Positions 52,243-63,924 of a DNA stretch of 64,000 nt are shown here, piece after piece. The stretch is from Lutraria lutraria. Lineage: Eukaryota; Mollusca; Bivalvia; Venerida; Mactridae. The notes under the pieces were generated by a model, which worked only from the letters and a program-made list of their open reading frames with translations, did not search any database and was not told where the DNA came from. Both the position numbers and the translations under genes were made by a program. Numbering within the stretch: the stretch's first letter is position 1; each line of letters starts with the position of its first letter. The DNA lies in NCBI GenBank assembly GCA_964023205.1, contig OZ026838.1, positions 31,089,843 to 31,153,842 of the forward strand, given 5' to 3'.

Positions 52243-52755
52243 ATTGGAAGTGGTTAATAGAATTTGTTATTGTGTTTTCACCTGCAAATTGTGTGCAATA
52301 ATTTGATTTAAACTCTTCTTAAACTATCAATGATAATAATGCATTTTAGCATGGTGTCACATACAGTGTTCCCAAGAAGATTCAGACTAGCTGGGAACCA
52401 GACTAGCGGCATTATTGCCACTGGGGCATCCGGAGAATAATCACATCTACAACTGTGTCAAAAAGAACTCTATGAAATGTATTTATACAAATTTAATCAA
52501 TTTCAAACTCTTAACTACAAATCCATATCTTGAATCAATTACAAATATCCAGCGAATAGAAGTACATGTATCATGCAATTCAGTAAGACGATAAACTCGA
52601 AAAACACATCCTGATTTTTATAACCATCACTTAACATAGATATTTTTAGCTTAACTATTTTTTTTATAATGAAAAACTCGAATCTGATGAAGAAAAAATA
52701 CAAATTTAGTGTCAGAGTCAATATAAATAGCACTAAAAATTATGTTAATGTCTTT
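52243..52755. other. Short intergenic stretch, probable 3' UTR of the NDUFA11-like gene
   Basis: AT-rich with no coding frame. The right part is probably the 3' UTR of the minus-strand gene that ends at 52756. Confidence 0.4.
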
Positions 52756-55700
52756 TTACAAAGAAGACAATGCTTTATTCTTTTTAACAGCTTCATTCCT
52801 CATGAATACCTCCGAGTATCTAGTTTGTTGTGTAGGACATGCTCTGTCACTGGTGTATACCGACTGAAATATTTCTGTTTTAGCTCCAAGCTTAAACATA
52901 CCCATCAAACAACCAAAAACAAATCCACCATATAATGTAGCCAATATAGATTTATCTGAAAGGAATAGAAAATAAGATTTTCAGTGAGACATAACACTTA
53001 TTTACCAAAGGAATGTAACGGTTTTGTAAAACTAACATGATTAAAGAAAACTGATCCTCACAAGAGTTGTCTCTGTAATTTAACAAACTTGATTGTAACA
53101 AGTTATCAGAACTAGACAGAGGCACTGCAAGGCAGAGCAATATATGCCCGAAGGTATATTTGATACTGCAAAAACATTAATTTTGGGATACTTTTCGTGC
53201 ATGAATGTGCATTTTTTTCATTTAACCACAGAATGTGCACGAATACAGTCTTAAAGAGATATGGACCGGACACGAAGTAAGTCATATTTGATCCCTAAGT
53301 GTGACCTTGAAGCAAGCCTTCCAAAACAGGCACACTGCACTTCGTTCTTTAAATTTAGGGAAAAATAAAGCATAATTTTTGCAAAAGGGGAAGAAAAAAA
53401 CTTCATGTAAATTGAATTTTAGGGGAAAACTGCATGATTTTAAAGAATTTTCCTGAGGGGAAGATGCCTGTTAGCGGCCCCTGCTATAGAAGGAAAAAAA
53501 GCCCTGCGATGGGTTGAACATTTGAGTAAAGTTTCTTCAAAATTCTTGGCAACACAAAATCAGCCAAATTTGACCCCAGTGTGACCTTGACCCTTCCGAA
53601 ACATGCACTCTGCACGTCGTCTCGATGGGGTGACTTTGTTGATTTTTAATTTCTGTGTTATTTCCCTTTCATTTCTATTTATAGCTGCTTATCAAAATTT
53701 ACAAGTCACTTCAAAAATGTAGTACTTGGGTATGATTCTTATCACATACAAATAATCATTCTGCCAATAATAGAACTGTCAAACTGTGTTTTCCTGGACA
53801 GAATCACGAAGATAAACAATACATGAGAAGTAAAGTTATAATAGTAACAAGAAATACTCACTATATGCAACACCATAGGGTATAGCTGTAGCTACTCCTG
53901 CAGCAACATGATTCCATCCATCATCAGCATTACCTCTAGCTTTACTTACTGCTGAGGAAGTATAACTATAAATACCACCAGAAATAACTGAAAAAGTAAG
54001 AATTCAATTATTCATATTTGTACTTCATTAACAAAATTAATAGTACTTGGGGTCCACATGGAAACACCCAAGCTACCTTATAGAATGCCAGTCAAGAAAT
54101 CATCAAAGAGACACGGCCATATTTTATGACAGTTTGACACTTATACATGTAGTACTCCCTAAAAATGCACTGCAATAATGAAGCTTGCCCACTAAGCAGA
54201 AACTGAAAGGCTGGATTGTTTGGTCTACAGTCCGCATACTTGTGGGTTCAAACCATGCACAGCTACAGCGCACAGCACATTCTCTGTGATGATGATTTGG
54301 TTCAGGAGATTGTGTCTTTTAGTCCTTCACTGCCCATCCAAGTGATTGATATCCAATTATAACTGTGAAATCAGCAGTGTTAACATGGTTTTTCATAAGA
54401 TTAGACCTAGCGACCTAGTTTTTGACCCAAGATGACCCATGTTCCAACTCGTCCAAAATATTATAAAGACAAACATTCTGACAAGGTTTCATGATGATCA
54501 AATCAAAACAGTGACTTCTAGAGTGTTCACAAGGTTTTCCAGCAATTTGCCCTAGTGACCTAGATTTGACTGGTAATGACCCATTATCAAACTTGATCTA
54601 CATATCATTGAAATAAACATTCTGACAAAGTTTCATGAAGATCCTATCAAAAAAGTAATTTCTGAAGTGTTCACAAGTTTTTCCCTTATTAGGCCATGGT
54701 GACCACAAATGGCCCAATATCGATCTCGCCCGAGATTTTGTCGATATTAACATTCTGACCCAGTTTTGTGAAAATTGAGCAAAAATGTGGCCCCTACGGT
54801 GTTCACAAGCTTAAGTTTGACGATGCACAACACCAGACGAAGACTGACCACAAAAGCTCACGTTGTCACTTTATGACATGTGAGCTAAAAAAGGGCTGCG
54901 GTGTGAGCCTCGGCCAGGGTTCGAACTCTCAACCTATTGATCGATAGTATTAGACCAATGCTCTTTAATACCACTGAGCTAACAGGGCGGGCAGTATTGT
55001 GGAGAAAGCGTTTATTAACTGTACAGAGTGCAGAAAACTGGTAAAATGTCTGCTGCTACATACTAGTAACAGAAATACTGTTTGAATAAGGTGCAAAGCC
55101 TGAAAATTTATTTGCTTTAAGGAAATTATTATATAGTCAAAAACGAAATTAACGCCAATTTATAGCAAGATAATATAATAAAAAATTCTTACATCCAGTC
55201 AATGTTCCTTTCAAGACATGGCCCAAGTACATAAATTTTCTTCCTCTTACCAGCTCGGCAAATGATACACTGGGATTGAATAAAACACGTACTACCCCAA
55301 CAGTAGTACCTAAAATAAGAAAATAGATTAAGAATTTAAAAGCATGCCTATGATTATAACATCTATTATGATATGTAATACAGTGACCTCAGCAATCCAT
55401 ATACTGACGATACACAACGATAGTTTATTGAATATTCAATGAGAATGTTCATGGTTTATTAACAGACACAATGATAGTTTCTGATGAATTATATTATCAT
55501 CTGAATGAAATGTGTAGATATCGGAACTTAAGATATCTACACATTTCATTCAGATAATAATATATCAGTGTATGCTCTCTATTTTTTACAGAAGTCAAAC
55601 ACTGAAATTTCAGGATTTTACTTAGTTGTGGGTCCCATAACTCAATTGGTCTTTTTTATTTCGTCTTGTTGACCATTTTAGTTATGGAATTGTCCTCTTT

Positions 55701-57556
55701 CAAAGTCAACAGCTGAAGATGCTTGTTCATGCGTCTGTTGAAGCAGATAATTTCACATGGATTCTGGAATGCTGTGGACTTAATCCAAAGCATTTACGAG
55801 GAAAATTTTGAAACTGAAGGTAGTAAGAAACATCGACAAAATATTTGATAACTTTCGTCTGTTGAAGGTACATTTTAGGTCATGTTGATAAATTATATAC
55901 AGGTGGCACTGGATAACGGTGTAGCTAAATGTAGAATGGAAATTGAACAAAGAAAAAAATCATTGCATGAACCAAATATTGAAATTTATAGGTACACAAC
56001 TCCAATGCCAATAGTTAAATGCTCAAAATCTGTACTAATCTAGTGCCCACAATCAATAAATACAATGCAGTCGGCCGCCATCTTTCTTTCCTCGAATGAT
56101 CTAAATAACAGTGTACAAGAAGAAACCTCTGAAGGTCACATGGCGTCATAATGTAGAAGAAATGATATTATTACGCTGGTAAACAGAGGTACAGGGTGGT
56201 TAAAAAGTCAATAAACACATTTTTTCTCAAAAGCTAAGTTCAATCAGTGAGTTCAACGATTAAAACGCTGTTTTCACAATAGTTCTTGTCAACTTTTGAT
56301 AGCAACTATGATGCACTTTTGGCAACTTTTTGGTACTTCTTTCTATAAATAAATCAACAAACTATTGTTTAACTATGGTTTACTGTTCATTGGTATCCTT
56401 TCTACTGATAAATCTTGCTTTAACACTGTTTTACAAGTATACATTACAATTTACATAGGTCATCAGCAAAATATGACCTGTCCTTACTCCTTACTTGGGA
56501 CTTTTCCTGTATTATTACTGGATACTTAGAGAATTAGCGTAGTGAGGAAGCACAATTTTGTGGTCTAACAGCGTAAAAAGGTATTAGAGGGAGACAAACT
56601 TTTTGAGAACACCCTGTACAAAAATTTTGACAGACCACGTGACTACCAGAAGTTATGTCTGCTGCCGACGTAGACATATTGCTTCTGAGAGTATTAGATG
56701 AAAAACGATTTTATTGGGTATTTTGTCGACACAAACCTTGGGAATAATAATTTACCATGAAATATCAGTGACTTTGATATTGCTAATTTACCTGTCGTAC
56801 TTCCATTTTTTATCCGTCTGACATTTGTGCAGCAACCAGCATAATTTGTTTACATTTGGGAGGGGCTGGGCTAAAAGAAATCTCGCGTGATCATGACACA
56901 ATCTTGAGAAAATGAAAACATCGAAAGCATAAGAACTTTGAAATCATAAGACGACAGATAAGTTATGCATGATAAGTGTATATTATGGATATTATAAGAT
57001 GCAGCGTTATTTGGATAACACCAGTATTTAAACTGGGTACTGGCAATACTGTAATTCATTGAATTGTACACAAGTTTTACGGAAGTTTGTGTGCTAAATA
57101 GGAAAACGAATGCGACTTAGATTGAGTCGTTTACCTGTTAGCTTTAAAAGAACAAGTGGCTTTGACGATGAACTGCAATGTAATGCATACGTATCATCGT
57201 CAAAGACCTTTGAGTAGATTTTATTGTGATTACGACCATGATGGACCATCCTAGTTATGTTTCCTTTCTTTAGTCACGAATCGATTCGAAAATGAAAGTT
57301 TGTCTGCTGGGTATTGTGACAATACCGACTATAGGACAATGGTGAAGAAGAATACTCAAAATTCCACTGTGAAAACAATAATCGCGAAAACATGTTGCAC
57401 TCGGTATGACCTTCACATCTTACCTATCTTCGCTCCAGTCAACAGAAGTTCTTGGCGTTTTACTTGAATTCCTTCATAGTCAGGAATTGAAAATATTGTT
57501 GCTATATTGCTATCCTTAAAAGAATACGTTTTCTCGGTCGGTTCGTCTGTTGACAT
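52756..57556 (-). CDS. NDUFA11: NDUFA11-like mitochondrial complex I accessory subunit, 4 exons, 191 aa
   Basis: Exons on the minus strand: 57556-57424, 55309-55193, 53987-53862 and 52955-52756; all are phase 1 with GT-AG borders. The product is small and rich in Gly/Ala, with several hydrophobic stretches, as in the Tim17/22/23-like fold of NDUFA11 (B14.7). The N-terminal FSIPDYEGIQVKRQELLLTG and VVRVLFNPSVSF follow human 'IPDGTDCHRKAYSTTSI' and 'YRVTLNPP'. SSAVSKARGNADDGWNHVAA parallels the 'REKPDDPLNYFLGG' region, and ATLYGGFVFGCLMGMFK is a later membrane span. The length exceeds the vertebrate protein (about 141 aa) because of extra residues at both ends, including a polar C-terminal tail (SVYTSDRACPTQQTRYSEVF onward). 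The subunit sits in the inner membrane at the proximal part of the complex I arm. Assignment rests on pattern and exon order, so another Tim17-family protein is possible. Confidence 0.78.
53240..53640 (-). repeat. Dispersed bivalve-type 'gtgaccttgacc' repeat, two diverged units
   Basis: 'agatatggaccggacacgaa', 'gtgtgaccttga', 'actgcacttcgt' and, further right, 'ccagtgtgaccttgaccctt' and 'ctgcacgtcgtctcgatggg' are two versions of one unit. It lies in intron 3 of the NDUFA11-like gene. The strand is arbitrary. Confidence 0.6.
54205..54345 (+). mobile_element. Possible tRNA-derived SINE fragment
   Basis: A box B-like GGGTTCAAACCATG and a weak box A-like 'ggctggattgtttggtc' sit upstream of the repeat unit at 54346. 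It is weaker than the other copies. Confidence 0.4.
54346..54893 (+). repeat. Second, 5'-truncated copy of the 'gacctagtttttgacc' element
   Basis: Three to four units like those at 51398-52242, ending 'gaccacaaaagctcacgttg' and 'gacatgtgagctaaaaa', a fuller version of the terminus. It lies in intron 2 of the NDUFA11-like gene. Confidence 0.7.
54894..54990 (-). mobile_element. tRNA-like sequence (SINE head or tRNA pseudogene)
   Basis: The minus strand reads GTTAGCTCAGTGGTATTAAA (box A) and GAGTTCGAACCC (box B), with an extended middle. It directly abuts the end of the preceding repeat. Arms do not pair well enough for a working tRNA. Confidence 0.6.
55490..55564. repeat. Long hairpin: 33-position stem, 9-base loop
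   Basis: Arms 55490-55522 and 55532-55564 pair at 32 of 33 positions, the inner 24 without mismatch, around loop ggaacttaa. It lies in intron 1 of the NDUFA11-like gene. A pre-miRNA-like transcript or a young foldback are both possible. Confidence 0.85.
56192..56616. mobile_element. Mariner-like MITE, 425 bp, flanked by TA
   Basis: The left end CAGGGTGGTTAAAAAGTC and the right end are imperfect inverted repeats (right, complemented: CAGGGTGTTCTCAAAAAGTT), bordered on both sides by TA. Mariner elements have this TIR style and a TA target duplication. No transposase frame remains. It lies in intron 1 of the NDUFA11-like gene. Confidence 0.8.
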
Positions 57557-58619
57557 TGTGAAGTTGGAGACCGGAAGGTTCCTAGTCAACTCGTACCTTA
57601 GCTAATTCGTACCCGACATGAAAAGTGTACTCGTACGGAAAATGGTCCTACTCGTATTTGGTTGTATCAAAGAACTATACTATGTATAGTAAATGTCTTT
57701 GGTTATATCTATCTCATAGAGTCATTTGTTTAACATTTCGTCATTTCATAAAGTTATTCAGGGTTTTCACAAAATAACTTTATTTCAGTCATGCAGCCAT
57801 ACCATACATAGGCTGATTACCAACTGGTCACCCAATATACACGTGCATGTATATATAAATTTTGTTCTCAGTCAAGTTGGGTCTCTAACTGGCTTTTTTT
57901 ATAATTGACAGTCATTTAAATATGTTTTATAAATGCCTTGTTAATGACTAAAAATAAATATTTTTGATAAGGATGATCGTTTAATTGTTTCTATCAGCAG
58001 GTAGTTGTATTAACAAAATCGGATACAACTACCTAGCTGCTATCAGGGATGCTATATAGCATAGTTCTAAGTACTGGAAATCTTGTATGTTATTTATCAA
58101 AATGTTTTGAAATCTTGCAATTATGGCCTTAATATATTTTTCAGTGTAGTTCGGACAAAATACAAATATATATAGGCCTATCCTTTAATTGTATGCTAGC
58201 TTCTTATCGTTATTTTTAAAGTATGTTAATTTAATTAATCTGGTTGTTTATGTTAAGCCGTAAAGAAATTAATTATATACGTCTGGTTAAATCTACATGA
58301 AATTAAATTACACTGATGACGTTGAAGTCTCAATTATTAAACGGTCGACTAAAATTCCAAATAGTTTTATTCAGATATTTCCGAAAGAGTTTACGGTCGC
58401 TGCGTAGGAAGAAAAGAATAAAATGTAATATAAAAAGGTAATTAATGGGGGGAAAGGAAATAATTGTGAATGGTTGTTTATTAAGTACAATATCTCCCTC
58501 ACAGCTTGAAAATATATGGACTTATTTTCCACCGGTTTACATTAAAGTAACAAAAATAAAAAATGGCGTGTTTTACTTTTCATAATAAGAAAATATGTAT
58601 TGTTTCTGAGTGATAATAG
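57557..58619. other. Non-coding stretch right of the NDUFA11-like gene
   Basis: It includes the presumed NDUFA11-like promoter and 5' UTR just above 57556, whose exon is relatively GC-rich. Nothing else is supported. Confidence 0.4.
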
Positions 58620-60660
58620 TTTTTTAATCTGTCGAGCTCAAAAAGTTTCTTGAACTTATTTGTACATGTATTGTTATCTGAAAAATCCATTTGAAGAGCG
58701 AGTTGCTGAGTTGAAAAAATGTGTACACTCGTTATAATATATGTTATATATCCAGTGGAAACTATTTGTAAACTTGTACGTTTATTAATTATGTTAATTT
58801 TTGCAGTCCAAAGAGTTTCTGGAAACTATTTATAAACTCGTTATGTTATTTTCCTTGACCAAAGAGTTTGAGTAAACTACTTGTACTGTTACAAGTCCAA
58901 AGAATTTCTGGAAACAATTTCTACATTCGTTATGTTATTTTCCTAGTCCAAGGACTTTCTACTCTAGAAACTACTTGAACTGCTATTTACAACTCCAAAT
59001 ATTTTCCGGAAACTATTTCTACATTCGTTATGTTATTTTCCTAGTCCAAAAAGTTTCTGGAAATATTTGTACACTCGTTATGTTAATTAATTCATAAATC
59101 CAAGGAGTTTCTGGAAACTATTTCTGCATTCGTTATGTTATTTTCCTAGTCCAAGAAGTTTCTGGAAATATTTGTACACTCGTTATGTTAATTAATTCAT
59201 AAATCCAAGGAGTTTCTGGAAACTATTTCTACATTCGTTATGTTATTTTCCTAGTCCAAGAAGTTTCTGGAAATATTTGTACACTCGTTATGTTAATTAA
59301 TTCATAAATCCAAGGAGTTTCTGGAAACTATTTCTGCATTCGTTATGTTATTTTCCTAGTCCAAGAAGTTTCTGGAAATATTTGTACACTCGTTATGTTA
59401 ATTAATTCATAAATCCAAGGAGTTTCTGGAAACTATTTCTGCATTCGTTATGTTATTTTCCTAGTCCAAGAAGTTTCTGGAAATATTTGTACACTCGTTA
59501 TGTTAATTAATTCATAAATCCAAGGAGTTTCTGGAAACTATTTCTACATTCGTTATGTTATTTTCCTAGTCCAAGAAGTTTCTGGAAATATTTGTACACT
59601 CGTTATGTTAATTAATTCATAAATCCAAGGAGTTTCTGGAAACTATTTCTGCATTCGTTATGTTATTTTCCTAGTCCAAGAAGTTTCTGGAAATATTTGT
59701 ACACTCGTTATGTTAATTAATTCATAAATCCAAGGAGTTTCTGGAAACTATTTCTACATTCGTTATGTTATTTTCCTAGTCCAAGAAGTTTCTGGAAATA
59801 TTTGTACACTCGTTATGTTAATTAATTCATAAATCCAAGGAGTTTCTGGAAACTATTTCTGCATTCGTTATGTTATTTTCCTAGTCCAAGAAGTTTCTGG
59901 AAATATTTGTACACTCGTTATGTTAATTAATTCATAAATCCAAGGAGTTTCTGGAAACTATTTCTGCATTCGTTATGTTATTTTCCTAGTCCAAGAAGTT
60001 TCTGGAAATATTTGTACACTCGTTATGTTAATTAATTCATAAATCCAAGGAGTTTCTGGAAACTATTTCTACATTCGTTATGTTATTTTCCTAGTCCAAG
60101 GAGTTTCTACTCTACAAACCACTTGAACTGCTATTTACAAGTCCAAATATTTTCTTGAAACTATTTCTGCATTCGTTATGTTATTTTCCTAGTCCAAGGA
60201 GTTCTACTCCAGAAACTACTTGAACTGCTATTTACAAGTCCAACTATTTTCTGGAACTACTTCTACTCTTGTTATATCATTTTCCTAGTCCAAAGAGCTT
60301 CTGTAAACTATTTGTATTGCTATTTACAAGCCCAAAGAGTTTCTGCAAACTATTAATTTCTACACCTATGTATTATTTCTTGCAGTCCAAAGAGTTTCTG
60401 GAATTAATTGCTACACTGTATAGTGTATGCTATTTATCCAGTTCAAAGAGTTTCTGGAAACTATTTGTACACTTGATATGTTATTTACTTGTACTGTTAC
60501 TTGTCAAGTTAATTTAAATTTTTTTTATTTCTACACTTAATTGTTATGTCATATTTTCCTGATCCAAAGGATTTCTTGAAACTATTTGTACTGTTATATG
60601 TCCAGTCCACTGGAGAGTTTCTGGTAACTATTTTCACACTCGTTATATGTAATGTTACAT
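58620..60660 (+). repeat. ~52-bp satellite array with a 105-bp higher-order unit
   Basis: Monomers of about 52 bases ('ccaa.gagtttctggaaacta', 'cattcgttatgttattttcc') are diverged at both edges. Between 59101 and about 60150 ten near-identical 105-base units follow each other, each made of two monomer types (one with 'tttctgcattcg' or 'tttctacattcg', the other with 'tttgtacactcg' plus 'attaattcataaatc'). Confidence 0.93.
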
Positions 60661-60975
60661 GAACTGTCATTATATAGCAGAATTTGAATTATTTTGAAAT
60701 TATCTACTACCTAAACTATCGTCTGCCACACTACATTCAGTACTTTGATTTGAATTTATTGTAAACGCCAGCCAAGTCACCGAAAGTGTTCATTTACAGA
60801 CGTAATCAAGTTATCATCCATCGTCGGATACAGACAGTGGCTGACCCCGCTCCGCTACCCTATACACGATCACCTAAACGTACGTTACCAATTAACATCG
60901 TGATATTTTTAACTTAAAGAATAAATCTATAAATAAATTTCTAATATATATTTTATCAATTTCTGACAATTTCAG
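60661..60975. other. Short stretch between the satellite and a candidate exon
   Basis: A GC-richer patch near 60825-60890 ('ctgaccccgctccgctaccc') might be part of a promoter for the exon at 60976. There is no further evidence. Confidence 0.3.
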
Positions 60976-60982
60976 AGACACC

Positions 60983-61000
60983 ATGGATGAGTTACATCAG
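60983..61000 (+). CDS. Candidate first coding exon of a plus-strand gene (6 codons)
   Basis: A strong acceptor (ctgacaatttcag|AGACACC) is followed by ACCATGGATG, an excellent start context, and six codons (MDELHQ), then a strong donor CAG|GTACGT. The exon would be 60976-61000 with phase 0 at its end. I find no partner exon before 64000, so the gene, if real, would have a large first coding intron overlapping the minus-strand gene at 61924-63924. Confidence 0.35.
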
Positions 61001-61923
61001 GTACGTATATTAATATAATAATTGTCACAATTAAGTCTATTAACACAATGTAAATGATGATTTATGTCATTAGAAAGACCCTGGTCTGTAAACAACACAG
61101 ACTTATGTAGTTGGGAGATATACAGTACTTGTAGATAGTCCATGGTTTCATTTTTTCTGGCTTTATTATAGCTTGAATTAAGGTAGTCGTGTGCCTGTTA
61201 TTAGAAAGGTGTACATATTATTTTGACATCAACTACTAGTAGATGTATTTTTAGTTGATGTCAAAATATTTTTTTGGTATTTAGAATAATTTATTCATTG
61301 ATATTTGGTGTTTCTGTTAAAATCTCAGTGATAGGTATTATGATTGTTTTACTGAAAGGTTGTAAAATAAAATTGTGTAAGTCCGAGTCATATCTTTTAC
61401 ATTATTTCAGAATTGACACAAGCCTATTAACTTAGTGTAAAAGATAATGTATATCTGAAACACTGCTATGTAAACAATCAGCAAGAGAGAATGAAATCTT
61501 ACATAATTTTTCTGTAAAGTGACTTTGTCTCACATAAATTCAAAGTGAACTTGTTCCTACACATAGATTACCTTCATATGCAGTATGTCCTGACTATGAT
61601 TTCCTTCTGTATTAATTACATGATAGGCGAACAATGGCATGCAATTTTCATATTTCGTGAAATTCTTCTGAGAGAAAAGTAAACAAAGAGAACAAAGGCT
61701 GCCGTAAAACGTTTTTACATCACTACAATGTATTTTATTTCTTCGCATACATATGTATACACATGCAAATGTACATGTATCGAGAGTGACAGCTAGCTAT
61801 AGTACTATGCTGAACACCAAAACAGCTATATAAATAATCATCAATCAAAAAGTATAGGCCTTTCAGATCAGATCTCTTGGATACTTAGCATTGATGTATC
61901 CCAGTAGCAATTCTAGTATTTAA
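61001..61923. other. Non-coding stretch with a 17-bp-stem hairpin
   Basis: Arms 61219-61235 and 61252-61268 pair perfectly around a 16-base loop. The remainder has no recognisable feature. Confidence 0.45.
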
Positions 61924-63924
61924 TTATTCTTTTTTTATAAAAATAGCCATGTATTCAGCTCTACCAAAACGGCCTTCTTCCCAAATGTCTGCCGAGTTGA
62001 TTTTAGAATAAAGAAACTGAGGATATACAACATGTTTGTCCCATGTGCAAGCTACTTTCGTTTTGGTATCTATGGTGACCATGTGACCCATGTCTTTACT
62101 ACATCCTCCGTAACGTCTGTTGATATGAAATCGTCTATCGATGGACCCGCTCGAATGGCCATGGACTGAACAATAATTGAAATCGTGAGATGAAGTGACG
62201 TCAGACCAGCTTGATGTCAATATTCTTGTCTTGTCGAACCAAGTAAATAAATCAGTCCCTGCTCCATTGAAAATCACATAAGCAACTTCTCTGTGCTGGT
62301 CGTAAAATGCAAACTTAACCAAAGTGACTTTGAGAGAAGTCCATCTATTTACTAGGTCACTACGGTAATGACATGACAACGACCGTTCCATCGTCTTTGG
62401 TTTCGTATTGCAAGCACCTTCACCTGTAATGATAGCCATGTTTTATAATGATGATATTTACAGTCTATACCCAGTCAAACATGTGCAAAAGATCACCTGA
62501 TATAAGAGATCACAAGGCTGTGAAGACGGGATATATTGTTTCCCATACAAGTGCATGTACTTATATACGGTCATGTAGTTTGACTGCATGGAGATTACAT
62601 CCAATAACGGCAACATTCAATTTGTCTCTTCCCAAGCTTTGACACATTTGACTTCATAGACAAAATTAGCACAGCAATACTTTAGTATCATAATATGATA
62701 ATACTAATGTACGTTTATAAGAATACGTTGGAAATTGCCATATGAATTAACTTGTTGTACTTAATGAACCGTTGCTGAATTTTATGTGAATGGATTGAAT
62801 TTCTCTTTGTTACACGGTCACAATGATAAATATTTGGATTGGTATGAATAAATTGAAAAAAGTTTTGCAAAGAGCAATGTACGTTATGTTCGCCAGTGAA
62901 GTAAGAAATTATATTAATTGGCTTAGAAATGTATCATGAACCTTTTGTCCAAGCTTCAAATGTATTGTGTCCATTTCCTGCTGTAGCTCTGAACACCATA
63001 TTCCAGTTGTCATACTCCAAGTTTTCCACACTCAATACATTGTTGAATGGAGGAGATCTGTATCTGAAACAACAACAAAAACTGTAAGAACGAACGAACG
63101 AACAAATGAACGGACGGACGGACGGACGAAGGGACATTACTGTGCATAATCAACTTTACACAAACAGTTATTGTTTAACATAAAAACTTATCCTGGAATT
63201 TCATGTCTCAAACCTTGCCAGACTTTCATGTAACAATTACTCCTCCTGTATAAAGTAACATTATTCATTGCCTTCATAATTCTTTTTGGTTAACTAATTA
63301 CACCTATACGACAAATTTGAGACATATTTTGGTAGAATGCTTTAAATAACGGCAATACAGGCCAAAGGGGTTTTAAAAGATCATGTAACCCGTATTATAA
63401 CATGCGTTGGAAATTCGAATTGCCGAAGTTCTTTCCCTTCTATATATACATACGGGTTATATGGAAAAAATTATATTTTTTTTTCGTGACAAACCCCTTT
63501 GATATACGCGGGGTTATAAACAGTTCGGCGCTTGGTACACACACATATGCTTGTAAATCTAAGATATCATGAATGTCAATTGTCGTTAACGCTTGTTCGT
63601 GTGAATGATATTGGATATATAACAACAATTTGAAAACTTATTTGAAATGTTTATGCCTGTATGACCAGTTTCTTAATGATAACATGTAAACTGTATACGT
63701 AATTCTCACCTCGCGTCTTCATCTGCCTTCGTCACGAAATGATCATTGATGTCAGTTAGTCTGGATAGTATCTCATCATTCTTGGAACACATATCTTCAA
63801 TCTTCTCTGACAGGCGCCTCTCAATGTCCATATAATGACAGCGTGGTTCTTCTGCATGAATGTGCAATATGTACAACAACACTAAAATCCATGTCGGCAC
63901 GCACTTCATTGTTACAGAAAGCAT
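61924..63924 (-). CDS. Secreted protein: signal peptide, short coiled-coil stalk, Cys/Trp-rich C-terminal domain; 3 exons, 278 aa
   Basis: Exons on the minus strand: 63924-63710, 63063-62942 and 62423-61924 (phases 2 and 1). The first ATG is at 63924; a second at 63909 begins the better signal peptide (MKCVPTWILVLLYILHIHA, then EEPRC). The mature N-terminus (DIERRLSEKIEDMCSKNDEI) has heptad-like spacing and may form oligomers. The C-terminal 200 residues have WNMVFRATAGNGHNTFEAW, CNTKP, VAYVIFNGAGTDLFTWF, RILTSSWSDVTS, RRFHINRRYGGC, CTWDKHVVYPQFLYS and GRAEYMAIF. I recognise this layout from many uncharacterised bivalve proteins, but it has no name I can give. Lectin-like or extracellular-matrix roles are guesses. 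An acceptor-like 'aatttcag' just before 63941 suggests a 5' UTR intron extending past the window edge. The exon 2 donor (AAAAG|GTTCAT) is weak. Confidence 0.82.
63089..63134 (+). repeat. (GAAC)n/(GGAC)n microsatellite in intron 1 of the secreted-protein gene
   Basis: Four-base units run from 'cgaacgaacgaac' to 'ggacggacggacggac', just upstream (minus strand) of the exon 2 acceptor. Confidence 0.85.
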
